A stretch of DNA of 64,000 bases from an uncultured Bacteroidia bacterium. GTDB taxonomy: Bacteria; Bacteroidota; Bacteroidia; Bacteroidales; UBA932. A model generated the notes under the pieces. That model was given only the letters and a program-made list of their open reading frames with translations, ran no database searches and was not told the DNA's origin. How positions within the stretch are numbered: position 1 is the first letter of the stretch; the number at the start of each line of letters is the position of its first letter. The position numbers were made by a program, and so were the translations under genes. The stretch spans positions 62,001 through 126,000 of the forward strand of contig CACZMF010000003.1 in assembly GCA_902782225.1 (NCBI GenBank). The letters are read 5' to 3'. Of this stretch, positions 1 to 8,737 are shown piece after piece.

Positions 1-378
1 GCCGACCGCAAGAGGGCCGAAGAGGAGCAGGCCCGCCAGCAGGCGGCGATAGAAGAGCAGAAAGCCCGTGCGGCAGCTGAGCAGCAGCGGGCAAGGGAGC
101 AGGCGGCAGCGGCCCGGAGCGCGGCTCCGGCAAAGACCGGCAAGCAGTCCACGAAGAAGGCGATAGGGGCCGCCGTGCTGACAGCCGCGGTCGGAGCGGC
201 CGTCACCAGCCTGACCCGCAGCGCCGGTAACTCCGTAGCTGAAGCCGTCACCGGCAAGAACAAAGACGGCAAGAAGAAATCCACCAAGAAAGGTGCTGCT
301 GAAAAGGCCGTTTCGAACGCCACTTCCAGCGCCCTCCGCACGCTCACGAGAAGCATACTCGGCAACCTGCTCAAGTGA
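1..378 (+). CDS. C-terminal fragment of a HerA/YjgR-like ATPase (DUF853), partial
   Basis: The frame is open from base 1 and ends at TGA 376-378, so only the last 125 residues are present. They form an Ala/Glu/Gln/Arg-rich charged helix (about residues 1-45), a Lys/Ser linker, then an Ala/Gly/Thr-rich helix ending in RSILGNLLK. That tail resembles the end of the E. coli YjgR family of HerA-like helicases (DUF853), which closes with a similar RGxLGSLLK motif. The ATPase core lies outside the window, so no catalytic motif can be checked. A GTG at 175 is internal and is not a start. The gene overlaps the next one by a single base (TGATG). The family call rests on the tail only. Confidence 0.55.
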   Translation, partial: ADRKRAEEEQARQQAAIEEQKARAAAEQQRAREQAAAARSAAPAKTGKQSTKKAIGAAVLTAAVGAAVTSLTRSAGNSVAEAVTGKNKDGKKKSTKKGAAEKAVSNATSSALRTLTRSILGNLLK

Positions 379-1691
379 TGCTGAAGCGGCTTCTACTTGC
401 GGCATCCATACTGGCAGGGGCTCTTGCGGCATATGCGCAGGAGCCTCTGCCGCTGACTGATGAGGACTACTCGAAAGTCTCCCGTGCCAAGGCCGCAAAG
501 CAGGGTTTCTCGTTCGTGCCGCTCCCGATAATGGGCTACAATTCCGACCTGGGATTCCAGTTCGGAGCCTGTGCCGACATGCATCAGTACGGCCGGGAGC
601 CTTCGCTGTTCCCCGATTTCCTCTACCACATCCATTTCGAAGGCTCGTACTACACCAAAGGGCAGCTTCTGCTGCACGGACAATATGACAGTTCGCACCT
701 GATACCGGGTGTGGACTTCGTCGCTTCGCTGACCTGGCAGAAGGATCCGCTGTTCCAGTTCTATGGCTTTGACGGTTTCGTATCTTCGTACGACCCTGCT
801 GTCGACAGGCGCGACGGCTCGGCATACTACTGCTTCAACCGCAACATGATACGCTTCCTGACATCGATGCAGGGCCATTTTTCGGGCCCCTGGGGCTGGA
901 TGGCAGGGCTCAACTACCGTTACGTCAAGTCCGGCATCCTGGATTTCAAGGGCTACGATTCCGATAATACTCTTTTCGGCCGCTATCTTGAGGCCGGTGT
1001 GATCGATTCCTCAGAACTTGAGGGGCATACAGCAGACCTGATTGCCGGCATCAAATACGACACCCGCGATTTTGAGCCCAATCCGACCAGGGGTATCTGG
1101 GCGGAGGCCTATCTGAACGGCTCCCCGGACTTCACTGCTTCCGGCCATTCCTTCCTGAAGGCCTCCCTGCGCTGGCGGCAGTACTTCACTCCGGGTCCGG
1201 ACTGGCTGACGCTGGCATACCATCTTGGCTACCAGACCACGCTTCTGGGCCGTACTCCCTTTTATATGGCCCATAATATCAGCACTATACGAATACGGCA
1301 GACCTGCACGGAAGGCCTCGGTGGGGTGAACACCATAAGGGGCGTGATGATGAACAGAATCATCGGCGATGCTTATGCCTGGGCCAATTTCGAGCTCCGT
1401 TTCCGCCTTCTCACCTTGAACGTGCTGGGCATGGAACTGGGGCTGGCGGCAAATCCTTTTGTGGATGTGGGTATGATCACAAAACCATATCGCCTCGAGG
1501 AGATGGCAGCGTTGACTTCGTCGGACCCGGCCTCTCTCCGGCAACTGGCCATGAAACCCCATGCCGGAGCCGGCGCTGGACTGAAGTTCTCAATAGACAA
1601 AAACTATATACTTTCATTTGAATGGGGCGTCCCTTTCAATAAGCAAGACGGACGCTCAAGTATTTATTTCACATCTGATTTCGTGTTCTGA
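378..1691 (+). CDS. BamA/TamA-like outer-membrane beta-barrel protein
   Basis: A 437-residue protein with a Sec signal peptide (MLKRLLLAASILAGALAAYAQ) and a body rich in alternating aromatic residues, as in outer-membrane barrels. Recognisable surface-antigen (D15/Omp85 C-terminal) features are DTRDFEPNPTRGIW near residues 234-247, a GLGGVNTIRG segment near 315-324 (the lid-loop position, VRGF/Y in the family), ANPFVDVG, and a final aromatic strand ending in DFVF. There is no POTRA domain, so it is a short barrel-only member and not BamA itself. The start is ATG 378, overlapping the previous stop by one base; GTG 375 is an in-frame alternative. Its cargo is unknown. Confidence 0.75.
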   Translation: MLKRLLLAASILAGALAAYAQEPLPLTDEDYSKVSRAKAAKQGFSFVPLPIMGYNSDLGFQFGACADMHQYGREPSLFPDFLYHIHFEGSYYTKGQLLLHGQYDSSHLIPGVDFVASLTWQKDPLFQFYGFDGFVSSYDPAVDRRDGSAYYCFNRNMIRFLTSMQGHFSGPWGWMAGLNYRYVKSGILDFKGYDSDNTLFGRYLEAGVIDSSELEGHTADLIAGIKYDTRDFEPNPTRGIWAEAYLNGSPDFTASGHSFLKASLRWRQYFTPGPDWLTLAYHLGYQTTLLGRTPFYMAHNISTIRIRQTCTEGLGGVNTIRGVMMNRIIGDAYAWANFELRFRLLTLNVLGMELGLAANPFVDVGMITKPYRLEEMAALTSSDPASLRQLAMKPHAGAGAGLKFSIDKNYILSFEWGVPFNKQDGRSSIYFTSDFVF

Positions 1692-1695
1692 TCTA

Positions 1696-2901
1696 ATGAA
1701 AAGGTTTACAATAATTCTCCTGTCTGTCGCCTGCCTTGCCATCTCCTGCGGAAGGCGTGGAGGCGGCACCGTGGAGCCAGGTGTACAGAAAGACACCGTG
1801 TATCCTCTGGGCTTCCGCACCGAAGATTTCGCCGTAGATTCATCGAAGGTAAGGGACGGGGAGACATTTTCCGGACTGATGAACCGCATGGGCCTTGGAG
1901 CCAAAGACTGCTATACCCTGGCCACGCGGGTGGACAGCGTGTTCGACGTGCGCCGTATGCGTGCCGGACAGCCCGTGGAGGCATACTACAGCAAGGATAC
2001 GACCCGCACCCTGAAATACGTCGTCTACCACAACGACCGCATTCGGGCAACGGTTTTCAATTGCACGGACTCGCTGTATGCCCACATTCATGACAAGCCT
2101 GTGCAGTCCGAGCGCAAGACTGCTGACGTGAAGATCACCAGTTCATTATGGAATGACATGCTGGCCGCCGACATTTCTCCGCTGCTTATCGTGGATCTCG
2201 CCGACATCTATGCCTGGACCGTGAACTTTTTCGGCCTCCAGGACGGCGACCGCTTCAGGGTGGTCTATGACCAGACCGTCTGTGAGGGCGAAGTGGTGCG
2301 TATCGACAGCGTGGAATTCGCGCTCTACGACAGCGGATCCTTCAGGGCGGCGGCAATACGCTTCGACCAGGGCGACGGCGGCAACAAGTATTGGAACGAG
2401 AAAGGGGAGAGCCTGCGAAAGGCCTTCCTGAAGGCGCCGCTCAAGTACAACCGCATCAGCAGCCGCTTCACCTATGCCCGCAAGCACCCGATTACCGGGA
2501 AGGTGCGGCCGCACACCGCAGTGGATTATGCCGCCCCCACCGGGACCCCCGTCCATTCGATCGGAGACGGCACCGTAACCGCCTGTGGATGGGACGGTTC
2601 GGGAGGAGGAAACCGTATCCGCATCCGTCATATGAACGGCTACGAAACCTGCTATATGCACCTTTCCCGCTTTGCGACCGGCATCAAATCCGGCGCAAGG
2701 GTTGCCCAGGGGCAGACCATAGGGTATGTGGGCTCCACCGGCCATTCCACCGGCCCGCACCTGGATTTCCGCGTGTGGAAGGACGGCACGCCCATCGATC
2801 CGCTGAAGATGATTTCCCCGCCCTCCGAGCCCATCAAGCAGGAGCATATAGATTCCCTGGGTAAGATCTATTCCGCTTATCTAAAGAAACTTGGCGAATG
2901 A
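1696..2901 (+). CDS. M23 family peptidase lipoprotein (LytM domain)
   Basis: A 401-residue lipoprotein whose lipobox gives Cys18 (ACLAISCGRR). The C-terminal third is a LytM/M23 zinc endopeptidase. The zinc ligands are the first His and the Asp of HTAVDYAAP (H273, D277) and the His of GPHLDFRVW (H357 by the family HxH logic, with Leu-Asp following), and MHLS supplies H322. All ligands expected of an active enzyme appear intact, so it probably cuts peptidoglycan cross-links. The middle region resembles the OapA/opacity-like linker seen in YebA/MepM relatives. ATG 1696 was chosen over the upstream frame opening at 1618 because only it yields a signal peptide. It overlaps trmO by 4 nt (ATGA), so they are co-transcribed. 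Confidence 0.85.
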   Translation: MKRFTIILLSVACLAISCGRRGGGTVEPGVQKDTVYPLGFRTEDFAVDSSKVRDGETFSGLMNRMGLGAKDCYTLATRVDSVFDVRRMRAGQPVEAYYSKDTTRTLKYVVYHNDRIRATVFNCTDSLYAHIHDKPVQSERKTADVKITSSLWNDMLAADISPLLIVDLADIYAWTVNFFGLQDGDRFRVVYDQTVCEGEVVRIDSVEFALYDSGSFRAAAIRFDQGDGGNKYWNEKGESLRKAFLKAPLKYNRISSRFTYARKHPITGKVRPHTAVDYAAPTGTPVHSIGDGTVTACGWDGSGGGNRIRIRHMNGYETCYMHLSRFATGIKSGARVAQGQTIGYVGSTGHSTGPHLDFRVWKDGTPIDPLKMISPPSEPIKQEHIDSLGKIYSAYLKKLGE

Positions 2902-3560
2902 GTATAGAGCCGGTGGCATATTTCCGGTCTCCGTTGAAGGAGAAGTTCGGGATACCGCGTCAGTCCGGTCTTGCTCCGGATTTGCGGGGGGAAGTGCGTT
3001 TTGTGGCACCCTTCGATGCTCCGGAAGCAGTGCGCGGTCTGGATGGCTTCGATTACTGCTGGCTGATATGGGGCTTTTCGATGAATCCGTCCGATGCTGC
3101 GTCGCTGACCGTGCGGCCGCCCAGGCTTGGCGGCAATGAAAGGGTAGGGGTCTTCGCCTCGCGCTCCCCTTACAGGCCAAACGGCCTGGGGCTTTCCTGC
3201 GTGAGGATCGAGTCGGTGCGCCCCGGGGTGATAGAGGTGTCCGGAGCGGATCTGGCAGACGGCACGCCGGTGTATGACGTAAAACCATATGTGGAGTATG
3301 CCGATTCCAGGCCCGGGGTGCGGAGCGGCTTCGTGGATGCCAATTCCTGGGAAGCGCTCCCGGTGGAGATCCCGGAGCCGGTGGCCAGGGAATTGGGCCC
3401 TCAGGCTTCTGCGGCGCTTTCCCAGGTGCTTTCCCAGGATCCCCGGCCCCGGTACCAGGATGATCCGGAAAGGCTGTATGGCCTTGTTTTCGGCGGGTTT
3501 AATGTAAAATTCTCTGTCAAAGGCGGAAAAGTATTTGTGCACTCGCTGGAAAAATATTAA
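2898..3560 (+). CDS. trmO: tRNA (N6-threonylcarbamoyladenosine37-N6)-methyltransferase TrmO
   Basis: A 220-residue protein of the TsaA/YaeB (UPF0066) family. It transfers a methyl group from S-adenosylmethionine to t6A37 of tRNA-Thr in the cytoplasm. Family landmarks are present in order: EPVAYFRSPLKEKFGIPRQ near the start, GFDYCWLIWGFS (residues 50-61), GVFASRSPYRPNGLGLSCV (residues 84-102) and DGTPVYDVKPYVEYAD (residues 121-136). The length is close to the E. coli protein. It begins inside the stop codon of the peptidase gene (ATGA) and is followed after 11 nt by the SEC-C gene, so it sits mid-operon. Confidence 0.93.
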   Translation: MSIEPVAYFRSPLKEKFGIPRQSGLAPDLRGEVRFVAPFDAPEAVRGLDGFDYCWLIWGFSMNPSDAASLTVRPPRLGGNERVGVFASRSPYRPNGLGLSCVRIESVRPGVIEVSGADLADGTPVYDVKPYVEYADSRPGVRSGFVDANSWEALPVEIPEPVARELGPQASAALSQVLSQDPRPRYQDDPERLYGLVFGGFNVKFSVKGGKVFVHSLEKY

Positions 3561-3571
3561 TTTTGCAGTCT

Positions 3572-4759
3572 ATGCTTCATTCTATCGAGGACATTATATC
3601 CAGGCGTTCAGTCGAAGAGATTTCCGCCACGCTGGACTATTTCGACGCCCTGCCGCGCCGCTACAAGCGTAAGCAGGACCTCGAAAAGGCTTTGTGCGCC
3701 TACTTGTCCGGCGACCCGCGCGTGTGGCTGGACAAGTTGATGGAATATGACCTCAAACTGCTTCAGAAGCTTTGCAAAGGCGGCCCAGACAGCTTCGTGG
3801 ACGTGATTCCCAGCGATTTCCCGACCATAGTCGAGACTCTCCATTTCGTCGAAAGCGGCAAGTCCGACAGCGACGATATGCTGCGGCTGACCATCCCTGG
3901 AGCTTTCTTCCGGCTGATCGTGGACGAAATCGACGACGTGGTGGCCCGCAAGGAGCGGGACGGCTCATTCCGCTTGGAGCATATGATACTCGGAGCCGTG
4001 AACACCTATGGCGCCGTGCCCCTCAGGACTTTCGTGGACAGCATCTTCATGGATTTCGAAGATATGGACGAGATGCGCCGTTTTGCTGGTGCCGTGGCAT
4101 CGCACCCGGCCATGCGCATCTACCAGGAGGAATACAGGGGTGAGTCCTATATGGTGTCGCCAGAGGTGGAGGATTTTCCCGGCCTTATGCGCGACCGCAG
4201 AAAGCTGGGCAAAGATATCAGGCGTTATGGCAAGGTCGCCATCCCGGATATTCTCCAGTGCGGCGAAAATGCTCCCTTCAATTTCTACGGGCGAAGCACT
4301 GAGGAAGGGAAAGCTCTCCTGAAACTCTTTGATTATCTGGGATATGAGGGTGACGAGCTCACATATTCCGCCCATTCTGCCTGGGTCAACTCCCAGTATG
4401 AGCCGGATGAGCGCAATCTGGAGATACTGCTTTCTGCCGTGACTGCCGCAGCGGAGGACATAGAGGATTACGCCCAGTTCCGCGAGTTCGCGCAGGTGGT
4501 GATCGACTACGCCAACTCGGTGCCCAAATGGCTCTTGAAAGGGCAGAGTGCCGAGGCGACCGGCCTGCTTCGTTATGAACTGCCCCCGGATGCTTTTTCC
4601 GAGCTGTTCGAGGAAGACGAGGAAGCCGCGAAAGAGCAGGAAGAACTGATGTCTTTCTTCGACAGCGTCAACAAGGTGCGCCCTGTGGCTCCGGATGATC
4701 CCTGCCCTTGCGGCAGCGGGATATCATACCGCTTCTGCCACGGCCGGCATTTCAGCTGA
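3572..4759 (+). CDS. SEC-C motif protein of unknown function
   Basis: A 395-residue soluble protein. The first 350 residues are helical with no family I recognise. The last 20 or so carry a SEC-C zinc-binding motif (PCPCGSGISYRFCHG), as at the C-terminus of SecA, with the CxC and CH ligands intact. A run of acidic residues (FEEDEEAAKEQEEL) precedes it. ATG 3572 is chosen over TTG 3563. SEC-C modules usually mediate protein contacts, for example with SecB or ribosomes, but no partner can be inferred here. Its last 8 bases overlap the convergent gene at 4752. Confidence 0.7.
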   Translation: MLHSIEDIISRRSVEEISATLDYFDALPRRYKRKQDLEKALCAYLSGDPRVWLDKLMEYDLKLLQKLCKGGPDSFVDVIPSDFPTIVETLHFVESGKSDSDDMLRLTIPGAFFRLIVDEIDDVVARKERDGSFRLEHMILGAVNTYGAVPLRTFVDSIFMDFEDMDEMRRFAGAVASHPAMRIYQEEYRGESYMVSPEVEDFPGLMRDRRKLGKDIRRYGKVAIPDILQCGENAPFNFYGRSTEEGKALLKLFDYLGYEGDELTYSAHSAWVNSQYEPDERNLEILLSAVTAAAEDIEDYAQFREFAQVVIDYANSVPKWLLKGQSAEATGLLRYELPPDAFSELFEEDEEAAKEQEELMSFFDSVNKVRPVAPDDPCPCGSGISYRFCHGRHFS

Positions 4760-5207
4760 TCATTCCCTGAACACCGCTCACGAGCAGGTTCCAGACAAGG
4801 AATCTGCCGGCTTTTCCTATCAGCAGCAGTATGCTCGTCCAGAGCGGATGGGTCTTGTAGAAGCCGAGGGCTATGACCACCACGTCGCCGATTACAGGCA
4901 CCCAGGCGATCAGCGCAAGCCATACCCCGAAACGGTCTATTTTCTGCTTCTGTTTTTCGAGCGTCTCACGCTTGACTTTGAACCACTTTTCAATCCATTC
5001 CCAGCGGCCGAGCCAGCCCATGCCGAAGGTTACCATCGAGCCTAGCCAGTTGCCTGCGGTGCCCACAAGGAAACAAGCAAGCGGACGCTTCGTAGCCGCA
5101 AGGATTGCGATATACAAAGCGTCCGAACTGAAAGGTATAACGGTGGCCGCCAGGAAATTGCCCAGGAAAAGGCCAACCAATCCTAAATCGCTGAGCCAGT
5201 CTAACAC
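4752..5207 (-). CDS. YqaA/DedA-like small membrane protein (VTT family)
   Basis: A 151-residue inner-membrane protein with about four hydrophobic segments: FLGNFLAATVIPFSSDALYIAIL, FLVGTAGNWLGSMVTFGMGWLG, WLALIAWVPVIGDVVVIALGF and the C-terminal WTSILLLIGKAGRFLVWNLL. The NxLGS and WVPVIGD signatures are those of the YqaA branch of the SNARE-associated/VTT (DedA-like) superfamily. Wider DedA proteins are linked to lipid flipping and membrane homeostasis; the substrate of this one is not known. It is the last gene of a leftward unit with the two genes upstream and converges on the SEC-C gene with an 8-bp overlap. Confidence 0.85.
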   Translation of the reverse strand: MLDWLSDLGLVGLFLGNFLAATVIPFSSDALYIAILAATKRPLACFLVGTAGNWLGSMVTFGMGWLGRWEWIEKWFKVKRETLEKQKQKIDRFGVWLALIAWVPVIGDVVVIALGFYKTHPLWTSILLLIGKAGRFLVWNLLVSGVQGMIS

Positions 5208-5209
5208 AG

Positions 5210-5644
5210 CTACTTGACTGCTTTTACCCGAAGCTTTTCTTCAAGATAGGTGGCGAGTTTCCCGACGTTGTCGTCATCGGGCGCGACCACGCAGACGATC
5301 ACAAGGAGACCCTTCTTGATCTCCACGCACATAAGCAGCATTATCGATCCGTTCTCGCATTCGCCGGAGAAGCCGTATGCGGTCCTGTTCTGGAACTTCC
5401 ATTCGGCTATCGGGTTCTCATCGTCATCGTCGTCGTCCCAGCCGATGATTTCAGCGAAATTGGCGTATGCCTCATCTTCAGCCGTGGTGTCGTCGGGCAT
5501 ATCGCCGGCATAGACGTCGATCTCAAAGGCGCCTTCGTCTTTCTGGGCTCCGAAGTGCGTTATGGTCGCGCCGGAGATTTCGTCGTAGCGGTCCGTCTCA
5601 GAAGACCAGCCGTCGGGGAGGGGGAGAGTTACGTCGTAAACCAT
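5210..5644 (-). CDS. Small acidic protein of unknown function
   Basis: A 144-residue protein with no signal peptide and no membrane segment. It alternates beta-like stretches (MVYDVTLPLPDGW, FEIDVYAG, ITHFGAQ) with an acidic patch of six Asp followed by Glu (WDDDDDDENP) and a hydrophobic strand (IMLLMCVEIKKGLLVIVCVV). I do not recognise a family. ATG 5644 begins 4 nt after the upstream peptidase stop; longer openings upstream lie inside the peptidase gene and were rejected. It is tightly sandwiched between a YpfJ-type metallopeptidase and a YqaA protein, so co-expression is likely but the role is open. Confidence 0.75.
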   Translation of the reverse strand: MVYDVTLPLPDGWSSETDRYDEISGATITHFGAQKDEGAFEIDVYAGDMPDDTTAEDEAYANFAEIIGWDDDDDDENPIAEWKFQNRTAYGFSGECENGSIMLLMCVEIKKGLLVIVCVVAPDDDNVGKLATYLEEKLRVKAVK

Positions 5645-5648
5645 AGGG

Positions 5649-6506
5649 CTACAGCTGGTTATAAGGGATTGAGAAGGTGTCGCCCTTGGAAGGGTCGCCG
5701 GTGGAGATGCCCTTCTTAAGCCAGCGCGCGCGCTGGTCTGAGGTGCCGTGGTTGAAGGCGTCTGGGACCGTGTAGCCATAGGCTTTCCGCTGCAGGTAGT
5801 CGTCGCCTATCTTTGCGGCGACCGCGAGGCCTTCTTCTATGTCTCCTTCCTCAAGGGAATTGAACATTTTGTTGTCGTGGTGGGCCCACACTCCGGCATA
5901 GAAGTCGGCCTGGAGCTCAAGCCGCACGCTGATCTGGTTGGATTCCTTCTCGCTGACCCTCTGCATCTGGCGATGGGCGTCCTGCAGGTCGCCCAGCAGG
6001 TACTGGACATGGTGGCCGACCTCATGCGCGATGACATATGCATAGGCAAAATCGCCGTCAGCTCCGATCTGCTTCTTCATCGACGTGAAGAAAGAAAGGT
6101 CTATATAGACGGTCTGGTCGGCGCTGCTGTAGAACGGGCCCGTGGAGGCCGAGGCTGTGCCGGTGGATGTCTGGACGTAGTCGTTGTAGAGCACGAGGCG
6201 CGGCGGCTCGTAGGTCCTGCCGTTAGCCCTGAAAATCTTGGACCATACATCCTCTGTGCCGGCAAGGATCTGCTTGGAGAACACGGCCAGTTGTTCTTCC
6301 TCGGCCGAGGGCGTGTAGTCGGACTCGATCTGGGTGCCGCCTATCGCGCCGGTCTGCTGCAGCACTTCGGTCGGATTGACTCCGAAAACGAGATAAAGCA
6401 AACCTGCTATGAGAATTCCGCCGAGGCCTATGCCTCCGGCTTTGCCTACCGAGCGTCCACGGCGGTCGTCGACGTTGGTGCTTTGTCTTCTACCTTCAAG
6501 ATTCAT
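5649..6506 (-). CDS. YpfJ-type neutral zinc metallopeptidase
   Basis: A 285-residue protein of the putative neutral zinc metallopeptidase family (PF04228). The N-terminus is RRQSTNVDDRRG, then one membrane anchor (GGIGLGGILIAGLLYLVFG), then a periplasmic domain. The zincin motif is HEVGHHVQYLLG (HExxH with Glu as base), followed downstream by SVRLELQADFYAGVWAHH, whose ExxxD segment supplies the third ligand region. All catalytic positions are present. ATG 6506 matches the family N-terminus. The gene leads a leftward three-gene unit and is divergent from the Rpe-like gene across a 213-bp spacer. Confidence 0.88.
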   Translation of the reverse strand: MNLEGRRQSTNVDDRRGRSVGKAGGIGLGGILIAGLLYLVFGVNPTEVLQQTGAIGGTQIESDYTPSAEEEQLAVFSKQILAGTEDVWSKIFRANGRTYEPPRLVLYNDYVQTSTGTASASTGPFYSSADQTVYIDLSFFTSMKKQIGADGDFAYAYVIAHEVGHHVQYLLGDLQDAHRQMQRVSEKESNQISVRLELQADFYAGVWAHHDNKMFNSLEEGDIEEGLAVAAKIGDDYLQRKAYGYTVPDAFNHGTSDQRARWLKKGISTGDPSKGDTFSIPYNQL

Positions 6507-6528
6507 ATTGATCGGGTGTTTTGCTCCA

Positions 6529-6536
6529 CAAAAATA
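6529..6536 (-). promoter_or_regulatory. -7 promoter element of the metallopeptidase unit
   Basis: On the minus strand TATTTTTG fits the Bacteroidota -7 consensus TAnnTTTG, 22 bases before ATG 6506. No TTG lies at the usual 19-21 nt upstream. A second match (TAAATTTG, bases 6571-6578) lies further upstream and is an alternative. Confidence 0.45.
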
Positions 6537-6631
6537 CAAAAAATACCTCAATAATGCTATCGTCTCACTGCAAATTTAGCGCAATTGCTTAAGTATATAA
6601 TAATCAAGCTATAAAACAAATATGTTTATCT

Positions 6632-6650
6632 TGTTAACATTTTTGTTAAC
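6632..6650. repeat. Palindromic site GTTAACA-N4-TGTTAAC
   Basis: Bases 6633-6650 read GTTAACATTTTTGTTAAC: perfect 7-bp arms around TTTT. The 18 bases TGTTAACATTTTTGTTAA (6632-6649) recur exactly at 40438-40455 before mmdA. The site lies mid-way between two divergent genes, about 70 bases before the Rpe-like start. It resembles an operator for a dimeric regulator; no regulator is identified. Confidence 0.5.
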
Positions 6651-6705
6651 CTGCTTTTTGCCGCGAATTGAGGATGAAATCCTACCATTATTGCAAGTTT
6701 TTTCG

Positions 6706-6713
6706 TATTTTTG
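6706..6713 (+). promoter_or_regulatory. -7 promoter element, probably giving a leaderless transcript
   Basis: TATTTTTG matches TAnnTTTG and ends 6 bases before ATG 6720. Since transcription starts about 7 bases after this box, the mRNA would begin at or next to the start codon. The -33 region is weak. Confidence 0.5.
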
Positions 6714-6719
6714 TTTGTT

Positions 6720-7391
6720 ATGAGAAACAGGATTATTTCAGTCTCTGTGATGTGCTCCGACCTTATGAATCTCGGAGCCGATATCGACCTCCTCCGCGGA
6801 AATGGAGTTGACTGGCTCCATGTCGATGTCATGGACGGACACTTCGTCCCCAACCTAACCTTCGGCCCGGATTTCATCAAAGCGATGCACGCCCGCACGC
6901 CCCAGCCCCTGGATATCCATCTTATGGTCACCGATCCGGAGCTTGTCATGTCCCGCTTTGAACTTCGGCAGGGCGACTGCCTGAGCGTGCATGTGGAGCT
7001 TGACCGCAGCTTTGCAGAACTGAGCGCCAGCGTCCGGTCGCAGGGATGCCGTTTCGGGCTTGCCGTCAACCCCGGGACGCCGGTCGAAGCCCTGGAGCGC
7101 CATGTCGGGCTGTTTGATACCGTCACCCTGATGCTGGTGCACCCGGGATATGCCGGAGCAAAGATGGTGGAGGGCATAATGGACAAGGTGAAAGTCCTGC
7201 GCGACTGGCTGGACGCCAGGGGCCTTCAGGACGTCATGATCAGCGTAGACGGCAGCGTGAGCGCCGAAAGGGCCCGGCTTATGGCCGGAATGGGCGCCGA
7301 GATTTTCGTTGGCGGCACTGCCGGAATCTACCGCAAGGGAATGAAACTCGAAGAAACCATACCCACATTCAGAAAAGCTATAACCATATGA
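6720..7391 (+). CDS. Ribulose-phosphate 3-epimerase-like enzyme, divergent
   Basis: A 223-residue TIM barrel of the Rpe family. The metal and acid/base residues are conserved: H34 and D36 in WLHVDVMDG, H67 in IHLMV, and D177 in ISVDGS. Phosphate-loop regions are also present (FVGGTAGIYRK). Two signatures differ from housekeeping Rpe: the N-terminal SILSAD is SVMCSDL, and the SVNPGFGGQ loop is LVHPGYAGAKM. These changes and the operon context suggest a specialised ketose-phosphate epimerase (pentulose or hexulose phosphate) rather than the pentose-pathway enzyme, though ribulose-5-phosphate remains possible. ATG 6720 fits the family; the frame opens at 6711. It overlaps the dehydrogenase gene by 4 nt. 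Confidence 0.8.
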   Translation: MRNRIISVSVMCSDLMNLGADIDLLRGNGVDWLHVDVMDGHFVPNLTFGPDFIKAMHARTPQPLDIHLMVTDPELVMSRFELRQGDCLSVHVELDRSFAELSASVRSQGCRFGLAVNPGTPVEALERHVGLFDTVTLMLVHPGYAGAKMVEGIMDKVKVLRDWLDARGLQDVMISVDGSVSAERARLMAGMGAEIFVGGTAGIYRKGMKLEETIPTFRKAITI

Positions 7392-8734
7392 ACAAAATCG
7401 AACGCGCACTTCAGCGCACCACCGACACCAAAGACCTGATCATTGGGCCCGGAGTCGTGTCCCGCACAGCCGGGATGTTCCAAAAACTTTTTCCTGGAAA
7501 GACTGCGATAATAATCGCTGACACAAATACTTGGAGGGTTGCAGGTGAAGCTGTGCTTCAATCCTTGGAGGATGCCGGCGTGCCCCATGTAGACTCCTTC
7601 GTATTCGATGATCCGGACCTGTATGCCGAATGGAAATTCGTCGAGCAGCTCAAGGCGCACCTCGCCCCGCTCGACGTCATCGCGATTGCAGTGGGCTCCG
7701 GAGTCATAAACGACCTGACAAAATACACATCCCACATATTGGGCCGCAAGTATATGTGCGTAGGCACCGCCGCCTCGATGGACGGCTACACGGCCTACGG
7801 TGCTTCGATCACCAAAGACGGCAACAAGCAGACTTTCAGCTGTCCGGCGCCTTATGGCTTCGTGATGGATCCCGTCATTGCCGCCGCAGCCCCGAAGGAG
7901 CTTGCGGCGTCCGGTTATGCCGACCTCATTGCCAAGATTCCGGCAGGGGCCGACTGGATGCTCGCCGACGCTGTCGGGGCCGAGGCGATAGACCAGTTCG
8001 GGTGGGACCTTGTCCAGGATGGCCTGCGGGAGTCGCTGAGTGCACCTGCTGCGGTGCATGCGGGCGATGTGGAGATGACGGAAAAACTCTCCGAGGGCCT
8101 TCTGATGAGCGGTTTTGCCATGCAGGCCATCCACAGCAGCCGTCCCGCATCCGGCACGGAGCACCAGTTCTCGCACTGCTGGGATATGGAGAATCTTGCC
8201 TACCCCAACGGAAAGCACGTATCCCACGGCTTCAAGGTGGGCATCGGCACCCTGGCCAGCACGGCATCCCTGGAGTTCCTGCTTGAAAAAGACCTTGAGA
8301 ATCTGGATGTCGAGAAATGCGTAGCTGCCTGGAAATCCTGGGATGAGACCGAAGCCGAGATACGCACCATATTTGCCGGTAAGCCCGGGCACCTTGCCCG
8401 CGGCCTGGAGGAGACGAAAGGAAAATATGTCGACAAGGAAGGCCTTCGCAGGCAACTGGAGGCCCTGAAGGCGAAATGGCCCGTGCTCAAGGAGCAGATC
8501 AGGGCCCAGATCATCCCATTCAGCGAGGTCTATGAAGACCTGAAGCTTGTGGGAGCTCCGTATGAACCTGAAATGATATGCGTGGACCGCGCCAGGATGC
8601 GCAGGACCTTCTCATATATACCTTATATGCGCAGCCGTTTCACCAACATCGATATTGTTTACCGTCTCGGCCTGATGTCGGAACTGACCGAAAGGCTCTT
8701 CGGCAAGGGCGGTATCTGGGAAGTAAAAGAATAG
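7388..8734 (+). CDS. AraM/glycerol-1-phosphate dehydrogenase-type polyol-phosphate dehydrogenase
   Basis: A 448-residue member of the iron-type dehydrogenase group that includes EgsA/AraM (PF13685). The NAD-binding region has GSGVINDLTKYTS (residues 103-115) and the substrate loop has GTAASMDGYTA. Probable metal ligands are D179 (GYADLIAK), H259 (GTEHQFSH) and H280 (VSHGFKVGIG). Characterised relatives interconvert sn-glycerol-1-phosphate and dihydroxyacetone phosphate with NAD(P). The genes around it suggest the real substrate may be another polyol phosphate such as a pentitol phosphate. It is coupled by ATGA to the epimerase and followed after 3 nt by the transporter. The family is secure, the substrate is not. 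Confidence 0.82.
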   Translation: MNKIERALQRTTDTKDLIIGPGVVSRTAGMFQKLFPGKTAIIIADTNTWRVAGEAVLQSLEDAGVPHVDSFVFDDPDLYAEWKFVEQLKAHLAPLDVIAIAVGSGVINDLTKYTSHILGRKYMCVGTAASMDGYTAYGASITKDGNKQTFSCPAPYGFVMDPVIAAAAPKELAASGYADLIAKIPAGADWMLADAVGAEAIDQFGWDLVQDGLRESLSAPAAVHAGDVEMTEKLSEGLLMSGFAMQAIHSSRPASGTEHQFSHCWDMENLAYPNGKHVSHGFKVGIGTLASTASLEFLLEKDLENLDVEKCVAAWKSWDETEAEIRTIFAGKPGHLARGLEETKGKYVDKEGLRRQLEALKAKWPVLKEQIRAQIIPFSEVYEDLKLVGAPYEPEMICVDRARMRRTFSYIPYMRSRFTNIDIVYRLGLMSELTERLFGKGGIWEVKE

Positions 8735-8737
8735 CTT